Source of the DNA: Bacteroidales bacterium
GTDB lineage: Bacteria > Bacteroidota > Bacteroidia > Bacteroidales > Marinifilaceae
Assembly: GCA_015061245.1 (NCBI GenBank)
Contig: SUWY01000009.1
Span: forward strand, 1-64,000
Direction of reading: 5' to 3'
DNA length: 64,000 nucleotides
The position numbers and the translations under genes were made by a program. The notes under the pieces are model-generated. The model had not been told where the DNA came from. It saw only the letters and a program-made list of their open reading frames with translations, and searched no databases. This document shows, in pieces, positions 8,856-16,429 of the stretch (position 1 is the stretch's first letter; each line of letters begins with the position of its first letter).

Positions 8856-10799
8856 GTGAATAAGTTTATAAAGGTAATAAAGTATCTGTTATCGGTTCAT
8901 CTGACTGGTTTGTTGATTTTCTCGCTAATCAGATTGGTACTTTTTCTATCGGCACACCAAATGTTGGGTGGCGAATCGGCTCTTGATACCGGTTGGACGA
9001 TGGTCAGCTCTGCATTTCTTCGTGGAGTGTGGTTTGATAACGTAATTGCATGTTACATCTTAACGCTTCCCTTGTTGTTGCTCTCAATAGCGGTAATATG
9101 CAATTTGTCAATTCGCCCCTTTATGCGAATATCTTCAGTATGGTTCTCATTGTTATATTCGCTGGCGTTTTTAATCTCAGTAGTGAATATCCCATACTTC
9201 AAATACTTTTTTACTCCAATAAACAGCTCTATTTTTGAGTGGTTTGAATACGCTTCAACTACAACATCCATGATAGTGGGCGAGGCCTCGTATGTATGGT
9301 ATATTCTTTCATGGTTGCTCATTGCAATAGTATTTACCATGTTCGTATTCGGGATGCAGAAGAGTTGTTGCTCATCATTGAAGCGTTCTGATAACAACCG
9401 TTCACTTCCTGAGTTTGTGATAGTAGTTGCACTATCGTGTGTAGCATTTTATGGATGTTACATAGGTATGCGTGGTCGATTTGGATATAATCCTATAAAG
9501 GTTAGTCAGGCATACTTCTGTCGCAATCCGTTTTTGAATCAGTTGGGTTTGTCTCCTGTTCACTATCTGCTTTATAGTTCGATAGATATGTCTCGTTCAG
9601 AGAATAACTATATCAGTCTAATTGATAGTAATGAGGCTCAAGAGTTTTATGAGTCATATATGGCTGATAAGAACTTTATTCCTGATAGCGTTGATTCTGT
9701 TGCTCCTAAAAATGTTGTGTTTATCATAATGGAGTCAATGTCGGCAAAATTCATGGAGCGTTTTGGCAGTGATAAGGGGGTAACTCCATTCTTGGATAGT
9801 ATCTATGATGAATCAATCTCTTTCCCTAATTTCTACTCTGCCGGAGTTCATACGAACCATGGATTGTTTTCATCACTATATTCGTACCCGGCGTTAATGC
9901 GTAGGAATTTGATGAAGGGCTCTGTAATTCCTACTTACGAATATGGTTTACCACAACGTTTGTTGGCAGATGGATATAAAACAGCCTTCTTTATGACTCA
10001 TGAGTCGCAATATGACAATATGAATGGTTTCTTTAGAACCAATGGTTATGAGGAGATATATGCGGAAGAGAACTATCCTGCATCAAAGGTGGTGAATAGT
10101 TTTGGTGTTGCCGATGACTATCTGTTTGAGTATGCTTTACCGGTTTTGAATGGATATGCAGAGAGTGGTTCGCCATTTTTTGCAACCATCTTGACAATCA
10201 GTAACCATCCTCCATACATATTGCCTGATTGGTTTAAGGCAAAGAGTAGTGATATGGAGTATGCTATTGTAGAGTATGCCGATTTCTGTATTGCCGATTT
10301 CTTTAATAAGGCAAAAAAGGAGCCTTGGTTTAAGAATACCATATTCATATTTATGGGTGACCATGGAAAGGTGGTAGGAAACTCTATGAGTGAAATGCCG
10401 GAGTCATATAATCATGTGCCATTTATGGTATACTATCATGGAGTTGAACCTTATGAAAACTATAGCTTTGCCGGTCAGATGGATGTTACACCGACAATTC
10501 TTGATATTTTGGGCGTAGAGAGTAAGAATAGCGACTTTGGTATAGATTTGATGCAGGTGGAGCGAGAGAAGATATTCTATACTTCAGATAACGCTATAGG
10601 AGCAAGAGATTCAAGTCATCTTTACATCTATATGCCACAAAGCGAAAAAGAGCTATATTACCATATAACAGAGCAGGGTATGATTCCTGTAACTCAGTCT
10701 GATTCCTCTTTTACCGAATTGAAAAAATTCGGATTAAGCATGATTCAGGCCACAGAAGATTATATGAAGGCTAAAAGAGAACAGGTGTATGAACAGTAA
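8856..10799 (+). CDS. LtaS-like membrane phosphotransferase/sulfatase family protein
   Basis: This 647-residue integral membrane enzyme of the alkaline phosphatase/sulfatase superfamily resembles lipoteichoic acid synthase and phosphoglycerol or phosphoethanolamine transferases. About five N-terminal transmembrane helices (residues 1-200) precede an extracytoplasmic catalytic domain with metal ligands in IIMESMS, a probable nucleophile Thr in GVHTNHGLFSSLYSYP, and FMGDHGK near residue 505. In a Gram-negative LPS cluster the likely job is adding a phospho-group headgroup to surface glycolipid. The start is GTG. The end overlaps the GtrA gene by 11 bases, so translation is probably coupled. Confidence 0.8.
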   Translation: MNKFIKVIKYLLSVHLTGLLIFSLIRLVLFLSAHQMLGGESALDTGWTMVSSAFLRGVWFDNVIACYILTLPLLLLSIAVICNLSIRPFMRISSVWFSLLYSLAFLISVVNIPYFKYFFTPINSSIFEWFEYASTTTSMIVGEASYVWYILSWLLIAIVFTMFVFGMQKSCCSSLKRSDNNRSLPEFVIVVALSCVAFYGCYIGMRGRFGYNPIKVSQAYFCRNPFLNQLGLSPVHYLLYSSIDMSRSENNYISLIDSNEAQEFYESYMADKNFIPDSVDSVAPKNVVFIIMESMSAKFMERFGSDKGVTPFLDSIYDESISFPNFYSAGVHTNHGLFSSLYSYPALMRRNLMKGSVIPTYEYGLPQRLLADGYKTAFFMTHESQYDNMNGFFRTNGYEEIYAEENYPASKVVNSFGVADDYLFEYALPVLNGYAESGSPFFATILTISNHPPYILPDWFKAKSSDMEYAIVEYADFCIADFFNKAKKEPWFKNTIFIFMGDHGKVVGNSMSEMPESYNHVPFMVYYHGVEPYENYSFAGQMDVTPTILDILGVESKNSDFGIDLMQVEREKIFYTSDNAIGARDSSHLYIYMPQSEKELYYHITEQGMIPVTQSDSSFTELKKFGLSMIQATEDYMKAKREQVYEQ

Positions 10800-11163
10800 G
10801 TTGAAAGAGGCTTTCAGGTTTTGTCTGGTTGGCGGTTTTGCAACACTTTTGCATTATGGATTGTATTGGGTTTTAATGCAGTACATAAATGTAAATATTG
10901 CTTATGCCGCAGGATATATTTTGAGTTTCATTGCAAACTTCTATCTGACAGCCTACTTTACCTTTAGAGTTGCGCCCTCGTTTAAAAAAGCAGTTGGAAT
11001 GGGGGGAGCTCATTTGGTTAATTTCTTACTGCATATGGGGTTGTTGAACCTGTTTCTGGTTATGGGAATTCCTGAGAAATGGGCTCCAATTCCGGTATTT
11101 GCTATTGCAATACCGGTGAATTTTCTACTTGTTCGATTTGTGTTCAAAAAGAGAGATAGATAA
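10789..11163 (+). CDS. GtrA-like flippase family protein
   Basis: This is a 124-residue protein with four hydrophobic helices belonging to the GtrA/PF04138 family. Members are thought to flip polyprenyl-phosphate-linked sugars across the inner membrane and usually work with a GtrB-type glycosyltransferase. That partner lies 20 bases downstream, and a PMT/ArnT-like transferase follows further on, giving the three-part lipid-linked sugar transfer logic. It begins inside the end of the LtaS-like gene. Confidence 0.87.
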   Translation: MNSKLKEAFRFCLVGGFATLLHYGLYWVLMQYINVNIAYAAGYILSFIANFYLTAYFTFRVAPSFKKAVGMGGAHLVNFLLHMGLLNLFLVMGIPEKWAPIPVFAIAIPVNFLLVRFVFKKRDR

Positions 11164-11183
11164 ACACTATAAAACAGATATCT

Positions 11184-12134
11184 ATGGAGAAGATTAATTC
11201 AAAACTGATGATAGTGGTTCCATGCTACAATGAAGAGGAGGTTTTGCCGGAGTGTGTAAAACAGCTTGCTGCAATCCTTGAAGAGTTGGAGCAGAGTGGT
11301 AAAATTGCTTCCGGAGCAATGCTTCTTGTGGACGATGGCTCAAAGGATAAAACCTGGAATTTGATTAGTGATTATGGATTGAAAATGCCGGGTAGAGTTC
11401 GAGGTTTGAAATTGGCACACAATGTAGGTCACCAAAATGCCTTGTGGGCAGGAATGGAGTGGGCTGCAAATAAGTGTGATATGATTGTCAGTATAGATGC
11501 AGATCTTCAAGATGATATTCATGCCATAATTGAAATGGTGGATTGTTACAATAGTGGTGCCGATGTGGTGTATGGAGTGAGAAAAGAGCGCGAAACCGAT
11601 ACCTTCTTCAAACGTTTCACTGCCCAATCATTCTATAAATTTATCAAGGGCATGGGTGCAGATGTTGTATATAACCATGCAGATTTTCGTTTGATCAGTA
11701 AAAGAGCATTACAATCATTTGTCTCAATGCCGGAGCGCAATCTTTTCTTGCGTGGAATGGTTCGTACATTGGGGTATAACCAGGATTGTGTCTATTATGA
11801 CCGTAAAGAGCGCTTTGCCGGAGAGTCGAAATATCCGTTAAAGAAGATGTTGCGTTTTGCATGGGATGGTATAACCTCATTCTCAAACGGTCCCTTGCAT
11901 ATTATTGTTATAGGCGGTATGCTCTTCTTGTTGGTTGCTTTTGCGGTAGTGTTATATTGTCTATATCAATTTATTATAGGACATACTGTTCCCGGTTGGA
12001 CCTCGTTGATTATCTCAATTTGGTTTGTAGGTGGAGCAATTTTACTTGCTGTTGGAGTAATTGGCGAGTACATTGGTAAAATATATAAAGAGGTAAAACG
12101 CCGTCCCCGCTACCTGATCCAAGAGGAGGTGTAA
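11184..12134 (+). CDS. Polyprenyl-phosphate glycosyltransferase (GT2, GtrB/DPM1-like)
   Basis: This is a 316-residue enzyme that should transfer a sugar from a nucleotide donor to undecaprenyl phosphate on the cytoplasmic face. The GT-A domain has VVPCYNEEE at residues 8-16, VDDGSKDKTW near 48-57 and the metal-binding SIDADLQDD near 101-109. Two C-terminal transmembrane helices (about 230-300) anchor it, as in GtrB and ArnC. Its flippase partner GtrA lies upstream. The stop codon is followed after two bases by a heptamer array, and the orphan lipoprotein gene then intervenes on the other strand. Confidence 0.88.
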   Translation: MEKINSKLMIVVPCYNEEEVLPECVKQLAAILEELEQSGKIASGAMLLVDDGSKDKTWNLISDYGLKMPGRVRGLKLAHNVGHQNALWAGMEWAANKCDMIVSIDADLQDDIHAIIEMVDCYNSGADVVYGVRKERETDTFFKRFTAQSFYKFIKGMGADVVYNHADFRLISKRALQSFVSMPERNLFLRGMVRTLGYNQDCVYYDRKERFAGESKYPLKKMLRFAWDGITSFSNGPLHIIVIGGMLFLLVAFAVVLYCLYQFIIGHTVPGWTSLIISIWFVGGAILLAVGVIGEYIGKIYKEVKRRPRYLIQEEV

Positions 12135-12136
12135 AC

Positions 12137-12152
12137 CAATTAGGAATTAGGA
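12137..12152 (+). repeat. Heptamer array 1 (CAATTAG, GAATTAG, GA)
   Basis: These are two units of the window's recurring heptamer, starting three bases after the GT2 stop codon. With the inverted array at 14073-14108 it brackets the orphan lipoprotein gene. Confidence 0.8.
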
Positions 12153-12161
12153 CCAGTCATC

Positions 12162-14051
12162 TTATTCAACTTCAAGTTCCGAGTCAAAATTTATGATTTG
12201 TGCTTGATCTATTGGGGTGCCGGAGAATTTAATACAACTATTACTTAAGTATTTACCTTCGGTAGAGTAGTCTCCTGCAATACTTACGTAGAATTGATTT
12301 AATATATCACTTTCGTATTTTGTACGGAAAGAGTCTGTATAAAATCCATCGCAAGGGTGGTATTCTATGATGTTGCCAAGTCGCATTTGCATATCGGGCG
12401 ATATGTCTAAGTATATTCTATCAAACCAAAATGCACCTTTAATATTAAATTCGAAATTAAAATCAGATTCATAAACATATTCTCCTTTGCTTTCATTTAG
12501 AATTACAATATTGCCAATATAGGCATTACTAAATCTAAATGAAGGCTCTTCATGATAAACCAATTCATATGTCTCTTTTTCTCCGTGTATATAATTTAGG
12601 TATTCATATAAGTTTAAAGGGTTTTTAATCTTTTTGTAGATTCCAATCGTAATGTTTTTGCTTGCAAAATATGTGTCAGGGTCCATATTGTCTAACATCT
12701 CCTTAGAGATAAAGAAATCAATGTTTATATAGTCTTCTAATTTTGCACATTTAAACTCTGATGGATAGTGGTCATATGTACCATCATTATTAATATTATA
12801 TACATAAATTCCCCATTCATCAATCTCTTCAAGTGATTCTATAGATGCATGGACTGTTGTGTAGAAGTGTATCTCCTTATTTTTGTTATTGGTTATACAT
12901 TCAGCTGCCAGTTGTTTGAACTCTTTAATTTCTCCTGTAAAGCATTGATATGGAACGGTATTTCCATATCTAATGTAACCTTCATTAACATCTCCGGATG
13001 AATCATGAATTCTAGTTGATTTTAAATAGGGCCTGAAATATATAATATCATGATTTTTACCTAAGTCTATTTCCGGAATTATAAATGCCAAATGTACTTT
13101 GTCACTCCACTTGTTATCTTCATTAATGAGAATTATTTGAGATTGGTAGTCATTCATGTGTGTTGTGACATACCCATTCTGTGTTCTTGCAACAATTCCA
13201 CAATAGACATTGTTTTTTGTGTTCTCATTTAGTGTTTGTTCATAGAAGTTAACTAGATAGTCTAATATTGTGTTTGCATTATATACTGTGGCATAAATAG
13301 TACATTCTCCATTTTCGTTTCTGATGTCATTAATCTCAATTTCACATTGTTGATATAGAGCTTCTCTCTGACTCTCGTGAAATTCTTTTGTGTAATGACC
13401 TACAACTACGTCGTATGCCAACATACCTACACTAATAGTAGAGCCTACTACCGGATTTATAATCGTTATTCCTGCAATGATAGATGTGGTTGAAGCATCT
13501 TTTAGGGCAGAATAGAAATCCCAATTATTTAAGGATGTAAAAATAGAGTTGCTAGTATGAATGGCATCAAAAGTCTCAAATGTTATTTTTGCAAGATCAA
13601 TACCAACTCCTATACCTGAACGGCTTATTTTATGGTTGTTGAAAATAAATGAATCTGATAGATATGCAGTACTTTCTTTTGTGTAATCTTCTGCTTCAAA
13701 TCTATATGTAATTATTTCGTCATCAGAATATTTTACATTATACATACAATTATTGATACCCACAGCAATAGGGATATGATTTTCATCTATGTGGACAATA
13801 AATGCATCTTCAAGTTTTCCATGGATTTTATTTACCATGGTAGTAATTGAGTTATCTTCATTAAAATGACCAACAAAATATTCGTCATTATAAGTATATC
13901 CAAAATCCCACCCTTTCAGTAATGTAGAGTCTAATTCATATATAGTAGGAATATTTTGTTCATCTTCATCTATATTATTAAATAGTGATTCACATCCAAC
14001 TCCACATATAGTCAAACATATAGTAAAAAGCCACAATAATATAGATTTCAT
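12162..14051 (-). CDS. Orphan A+T-rich lipoprotein with an internal hydrophobic segment
   Basis: This is a 629-residue protein of unknown function. It starts MKSILLWLFTICLTICGVGC, a lipoprotein signal with Cys20 as the likely lipidated residue, followed by an acidic stretch (NNIDEDE), so surface or outer-membrane location is likely. An unusual Gly/Val/Ile-rich hydrophobic segment (residues about 189-218, SIIAGITIINPVVGSTISVG) lies in the middle and could be membrane-active. The rest is rich in Tyr, Asn, Ile and Glu. Its A+T content is visibly higher than the neighbours, it is on the opposite strand to the GT2 cluster it interrupts, and it is enclosed by inverted heptamer arrays, all suggesting acquisition. 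No catalytic motif was recognised. Confidence 0.7.
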   Translation of the reverse strand: MKSILLWLFTICLTICGVGCESLFNNIDEDEQNIPTIYELDSTLLKGWDFGYTYNDEYFVGHFNEDNSITTMVNKIHGKLEDAFIVHIDENHIPIAVGINNCMYNVKYSDDEIITYRFEAEDYTKESTAYLSDSFIFNNHKISRSGIGVGIDLAKITFETFDAIHTSNSIFTSLNNWDFYSALKDASTTSIIAGITIINPVVGSTISVGMLAYDVVVGHYTKEFHESQREALYQQCEIEINDIRNENGECTIYATVYNANTILDYLVNFYEQTLNENTKNNVYCGIVARTQNGYVTTHMNDYQSQIILINEDNKWSDKVHLAFIIPEIDLGKNHDIIYFRPYLKSTRIHDSSGDVNEGYIRYGNTVPYQCFTGEIKEFKQLAAECITNNKNKEIHFYTTVHASIESLEEIDEWGIYVYNINNDGTYDHYPSEFKCAKLEDYINIDFFISKEMLDNMDPDTYFASKNITIGIYKKIKNPLNLYEYLNYIHGEKETYELVYHEEPSFRFSNAYIGNIVILNESKGEYVYESDFNFEFNIKGAFWFDRIYLDISPDMQMRLGNIIEYHPCDGFYTDSFRTKYESDILNQFYVSIAGDYSTEGKYLSNSCIKFSGTPIDQAQIINFDSELEVE

Positions 14052-14072
14052 ATTTTTGTATATTAATAAGAT

Positions 14073-14108
14073 TCCTAACTCCTAACTCCTAACTTCTAAC
14101 TCCTAATT
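14073..14108 (-). repeat. Heptamer array 2 (five TCCTAAC/TCCTAAT-type units, inverted relative to array 1)
   Basis: Five heptads read TCCTAAC, TCCTAAC, TCCTAAC, TTCTAAC, TCCTAAT. On the minus strand the last unit provides codons ATC AAT TAG, the final residues and stop of the ArnT-like gene. The GAGTTAG variant replaces GAATTAG in most units. Confidence 0.85.
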
Positions 14109-15806
14109 GATGGAATATTTTAAAAGCAGGACAATTTGTTTTACGTCGCAACTGCGTTTGTTTGAGCGATATACCTCTTCGAAGGTGTAACGGTCTCCGT
14201 ATAACTCTTGTAGTTTAGTGTAGTCTTTTTCGCCTACAAGCATATAGCCTTTGGTATCTTTATTTGGATATTTGTCAGGATCGAATACTCCAACATTGTC
14301 ATCCAAATACCAGTTTATACCGAAGAAGTGCAACATGTATGTTGCCACGTACGATGTTATCGGCTCTCCGTTGGCAATTTTTGAGACCTCGTCCGCAATT
14401 ACTTTATCACTCTTACTGGTCAATATAGCCGGTTGGTATATTGCATCGAGTGATAGGAATATAGATATTGCTACTGCGCAAATAGAGTAGAGTACCTTAT
14501 TACTAAGTTTCTCCTCTGAGTTGTAGCGAACGAACTGCCATATTGCATAGGCTGGTAATGTTATAAACAGTATGGTTATTATTGAGATTGGAATTGACTC
14601 CAATGCGCGCAACATACGAAGATTATCAATTGCATGTTTTCCGGTTCCGCAAACAGAATCTGGAATCCATCCATATTTTGTTGCTGTAAATGCAAGGAGA
14701 AGCAGGAATCCAAGTGAACTTACTATCCAGCCGAATATCTTTATCGCTTTTGGGAAATTTTTAAGTAACCACTGTGCGTATATGGCAATGTAATATGCCA
14801 AGAATGGGTAGATAGGAAGGATGTATACACTACGTTTGCTCTTAGGTATGCAATAGAATGCCACAATTATCACAATAACAAGTAGGGCAAACAGGTTGTA
14901 TGGGTTCATTCCCTTAATTTTTGTCCAATACTCTTTGAGTGTCTTTGTAGGCTTTTTGTACTTCAGGAAGAATAGAGATACAAGTAGCATTAGAGTCCAT
15001 GGTAGACATCCTGCAATAAGTGAAACAAGGTAATAGTGAGGTGGATTTTCGTGCGATTCATAGCTCATTTTTCCCATGAATCGTCCAAAATTCTCCTCCA
15101 TTACCAAGTCTAAGAATGACTCTCCACCTCTTTGGTATGCTGCTACATACCAAAGTGCCGGTAGAATTGCTGATATGATGGCAGCTAATCCATATTTCCA
15201 TACGCATTTCCAAAAGTTCTCGCCACGCATTAAAGAGAAAACTCCCATTGTCAAGCATGGTAGAATGATTCCAACCGGACCTTTGGTCAATGTTGCGCAT
15301 CCCATTAGCAATGTTGCAATGATAGGAACACCACGCATACCCTTTTCGTTCCACTTGTATAGTTGAAGTAGGGCAAGGACTATCAGGCCGGTAAGTACCA
15401 TATCTACGCGGCAGGCAAATATTGCTCTATGAACCTCGAAAAAGGTAAAGCAAATAAGTGATGCGAGTAGGGAGGTTGTCTCATCTTTGCGTTTTGCAAA
15501 GAAAATATAACATGCTATGAGCATTGCTATTGCAGCAATTGCCGATGGGAATCTAGATGTAAATAGAGTAACCTCGCCCGAAATAAGAGAGGTGGCTGCA
15601 ATACACCAGTGAAAGAAGGGAGGTTTATATGCAAACTCTCCACCGTTGTTGGTCGGTAGAATCCAATCGCCGTTTTGTAACATTGATACTGCTACAATTG
15701 ATTCACGTGGTTCTCCTTTTGTATTGAACTCTGTCAATCCCAAAAAGGGGATTGTTGTAAATATTGCAAATGCAACTACAATCCAGAACGATTTCGATTT
15801 TAGCAT
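14103..15806 (-). CDS. ArnT/PMT-like glycosyltransferase (GT39/GT83 family)
   Basis: This 567-residue polytopic enzyme is expected to move a sugar from a polyprenyl-phosphate carrier onto lipid A, LPS or protein on the periplasmic side. It has about twelve hydrophobic helices. The first periplasmic loop contains FNTKGEPRESIVAVSML and then NNGGEFAYKPPFFHW, matching the catalytic acidic loop (E/D-x-R-E and KPP) of ArnT-type enzymes. It converges toward the GtrA/GtrB pair, which could make its donor. The last codons lie in heptamer array 2, so its natural C-terminus may have been altered slightly. Confidence 0.85.
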   Translation of the reverse strand: MLKSKSFWIVVAFAIFTTIPFLGLTEFNTKGEPRESIVAVSMLQNGDWILPTNNGGEFAYKPPFFHWCIAATSLISGEVTLFTSRFPSAIAAIAMLIACYIFFAKRKDETTSLLASLICFTFFEVHRAIFACRVDMVLTGLIVLALLQLYKWNEKGMRGVPIIATLLMGCATLTKGPVGIILPCLTMGVFSLMRGENFWKCVWKYGLAAIISAILPALWYVAAYQRGGESFLDLVMEENFGRFMGKMSYESHENPPHYYLVSLIAGCLPWTLMLLVSLFFLKYKKPTKTLKEYWTKIKGMNPYNLFALLVIVIIVAFYCIPKSKRSVYILPIYPFLAYYIAIYAQWLLKNFPKAIKIFGWIVSSLGFLLLLAFTATKYGWIPDSVCGTGKHAIDNLRMLRALESIPISIITILFITLPAYAIWQFVRYNSEEKLSNKVLYSICAVAISIFLSLDAIYQPAILTSKSDKVIADEVSKIANGEPITSYVATYMLHFFGINWYLDDNVGVFDPDKYPNKDTKGYMLVGEKDYTKLQELYGDRYTFEEVYRSNKRSCDVKQIVLLLKYSIN

Positions 15807-15850
15807 ACTCCTCCTTGAATTTGTTATTTTATTATTGGTGAGTCAACAAC

Positions 15851-16312
15851 TTATTGGCGAATCAACAACCAAGCATCTGAATATTGTGCGCGAACCTCTG
15901 CCAATTTTTGGCGAGCCTCACTCTCGGTTGCGAATGATGCACAGCTGACGCGATTCATATTGTTTGCATTTTTCATGATTGAAGAGCCTGCATAACCATC
16001 GTTTTTCAGGTTCTCCATAAGGCGAGTTGCGTTGTCAATATTTCCAAAGCTTCCAACTACAATGCAATATTTCTCTGCAGTACCATGAGTTACAGTAACA
16101 CTCTCGCTTCTTGCAGGTGCAGTTGATTGCTGTGTTGTTGCAACCATCTGTACGTTCTGTTGTGTTGTTACAGGTGCAACTGTTACAGGAGCAGATGTTG
16201 TTGATGCTGTGGGAGAATCATAGACATTTTCCCATGATGTGTAGTTCTTCTGTGACTTACAACCGGTCAAAATTAGGGCACCGGCAACCATGATGTAAAG
16301 AATCTTCTTCAT
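15851..16312 (-). CDS. SPOR-domain lipoprotein
   Basis: This is a 153-residue envelope lipoprotein with signal MKKILYIMVAGALILTGC, a Thr/Ala/Val/Gln-rich low-complexity linker (about residues 33-75), and a C-terminal SPOR domain starting KYCIVVGSFGN (about 82-150). SPOR domains bind denuded peptidoglycan glycan at division sites, so septal localisation is likely. It has a divergent promoter with transketolase. A second SPOR protein is encoded at 30144-30773. Confidence 0.85.
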   Translation of the reverse strand: MKKILYIMVAGALILTGCKSQKNYTSWENVYDSPTASTTSAPVTVAPVTTQQNVQMVATTQQSTAPARSESVTVTHGTAEKYCIVVGSFGNIDNATRLMENLKNDGYAGSSIMKNANNMNRVSCASFATESEARQKLAEVRAQYSDAWLLIRQ

Positions 16313-16352
16313 TTTGTTATAATTTGTTAAATGATTTATTGTGATTTTAGCG

Positions 16353-16360
16353 CAAAGGTA
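16353..16360 (-). promoter_or_regulatory. -7 promoter box for the SPOR lipoprotein gene
   Basis: TACCTTTG read on the minus strand, 41 bases upstream of the start codon. It lies only 14 bases from an identical box facing the other way. No clear -33 element. Confidence 0.5.
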
Positions 16361-16373
16361 ATCTTTTTTTTAT

Positions 16374-16381
16374 TACCTTTG
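16374..16381 (+). promoter_or_regulatory. -7 promoter box for transketolase
   Basis: TACCTTTG, 48 bases upstream of the transketolase start. The two back-to-back boxes (16353-16360 and 16374-16381) mean the divergent RNA polymerases would compete for the same DNA. Confidence 0.55.
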
Positions 16382-16429
16382 TGCAGATTGGATTTAAAAG
16401 AAATTTAACAAATTAATATTTTAAAGATT

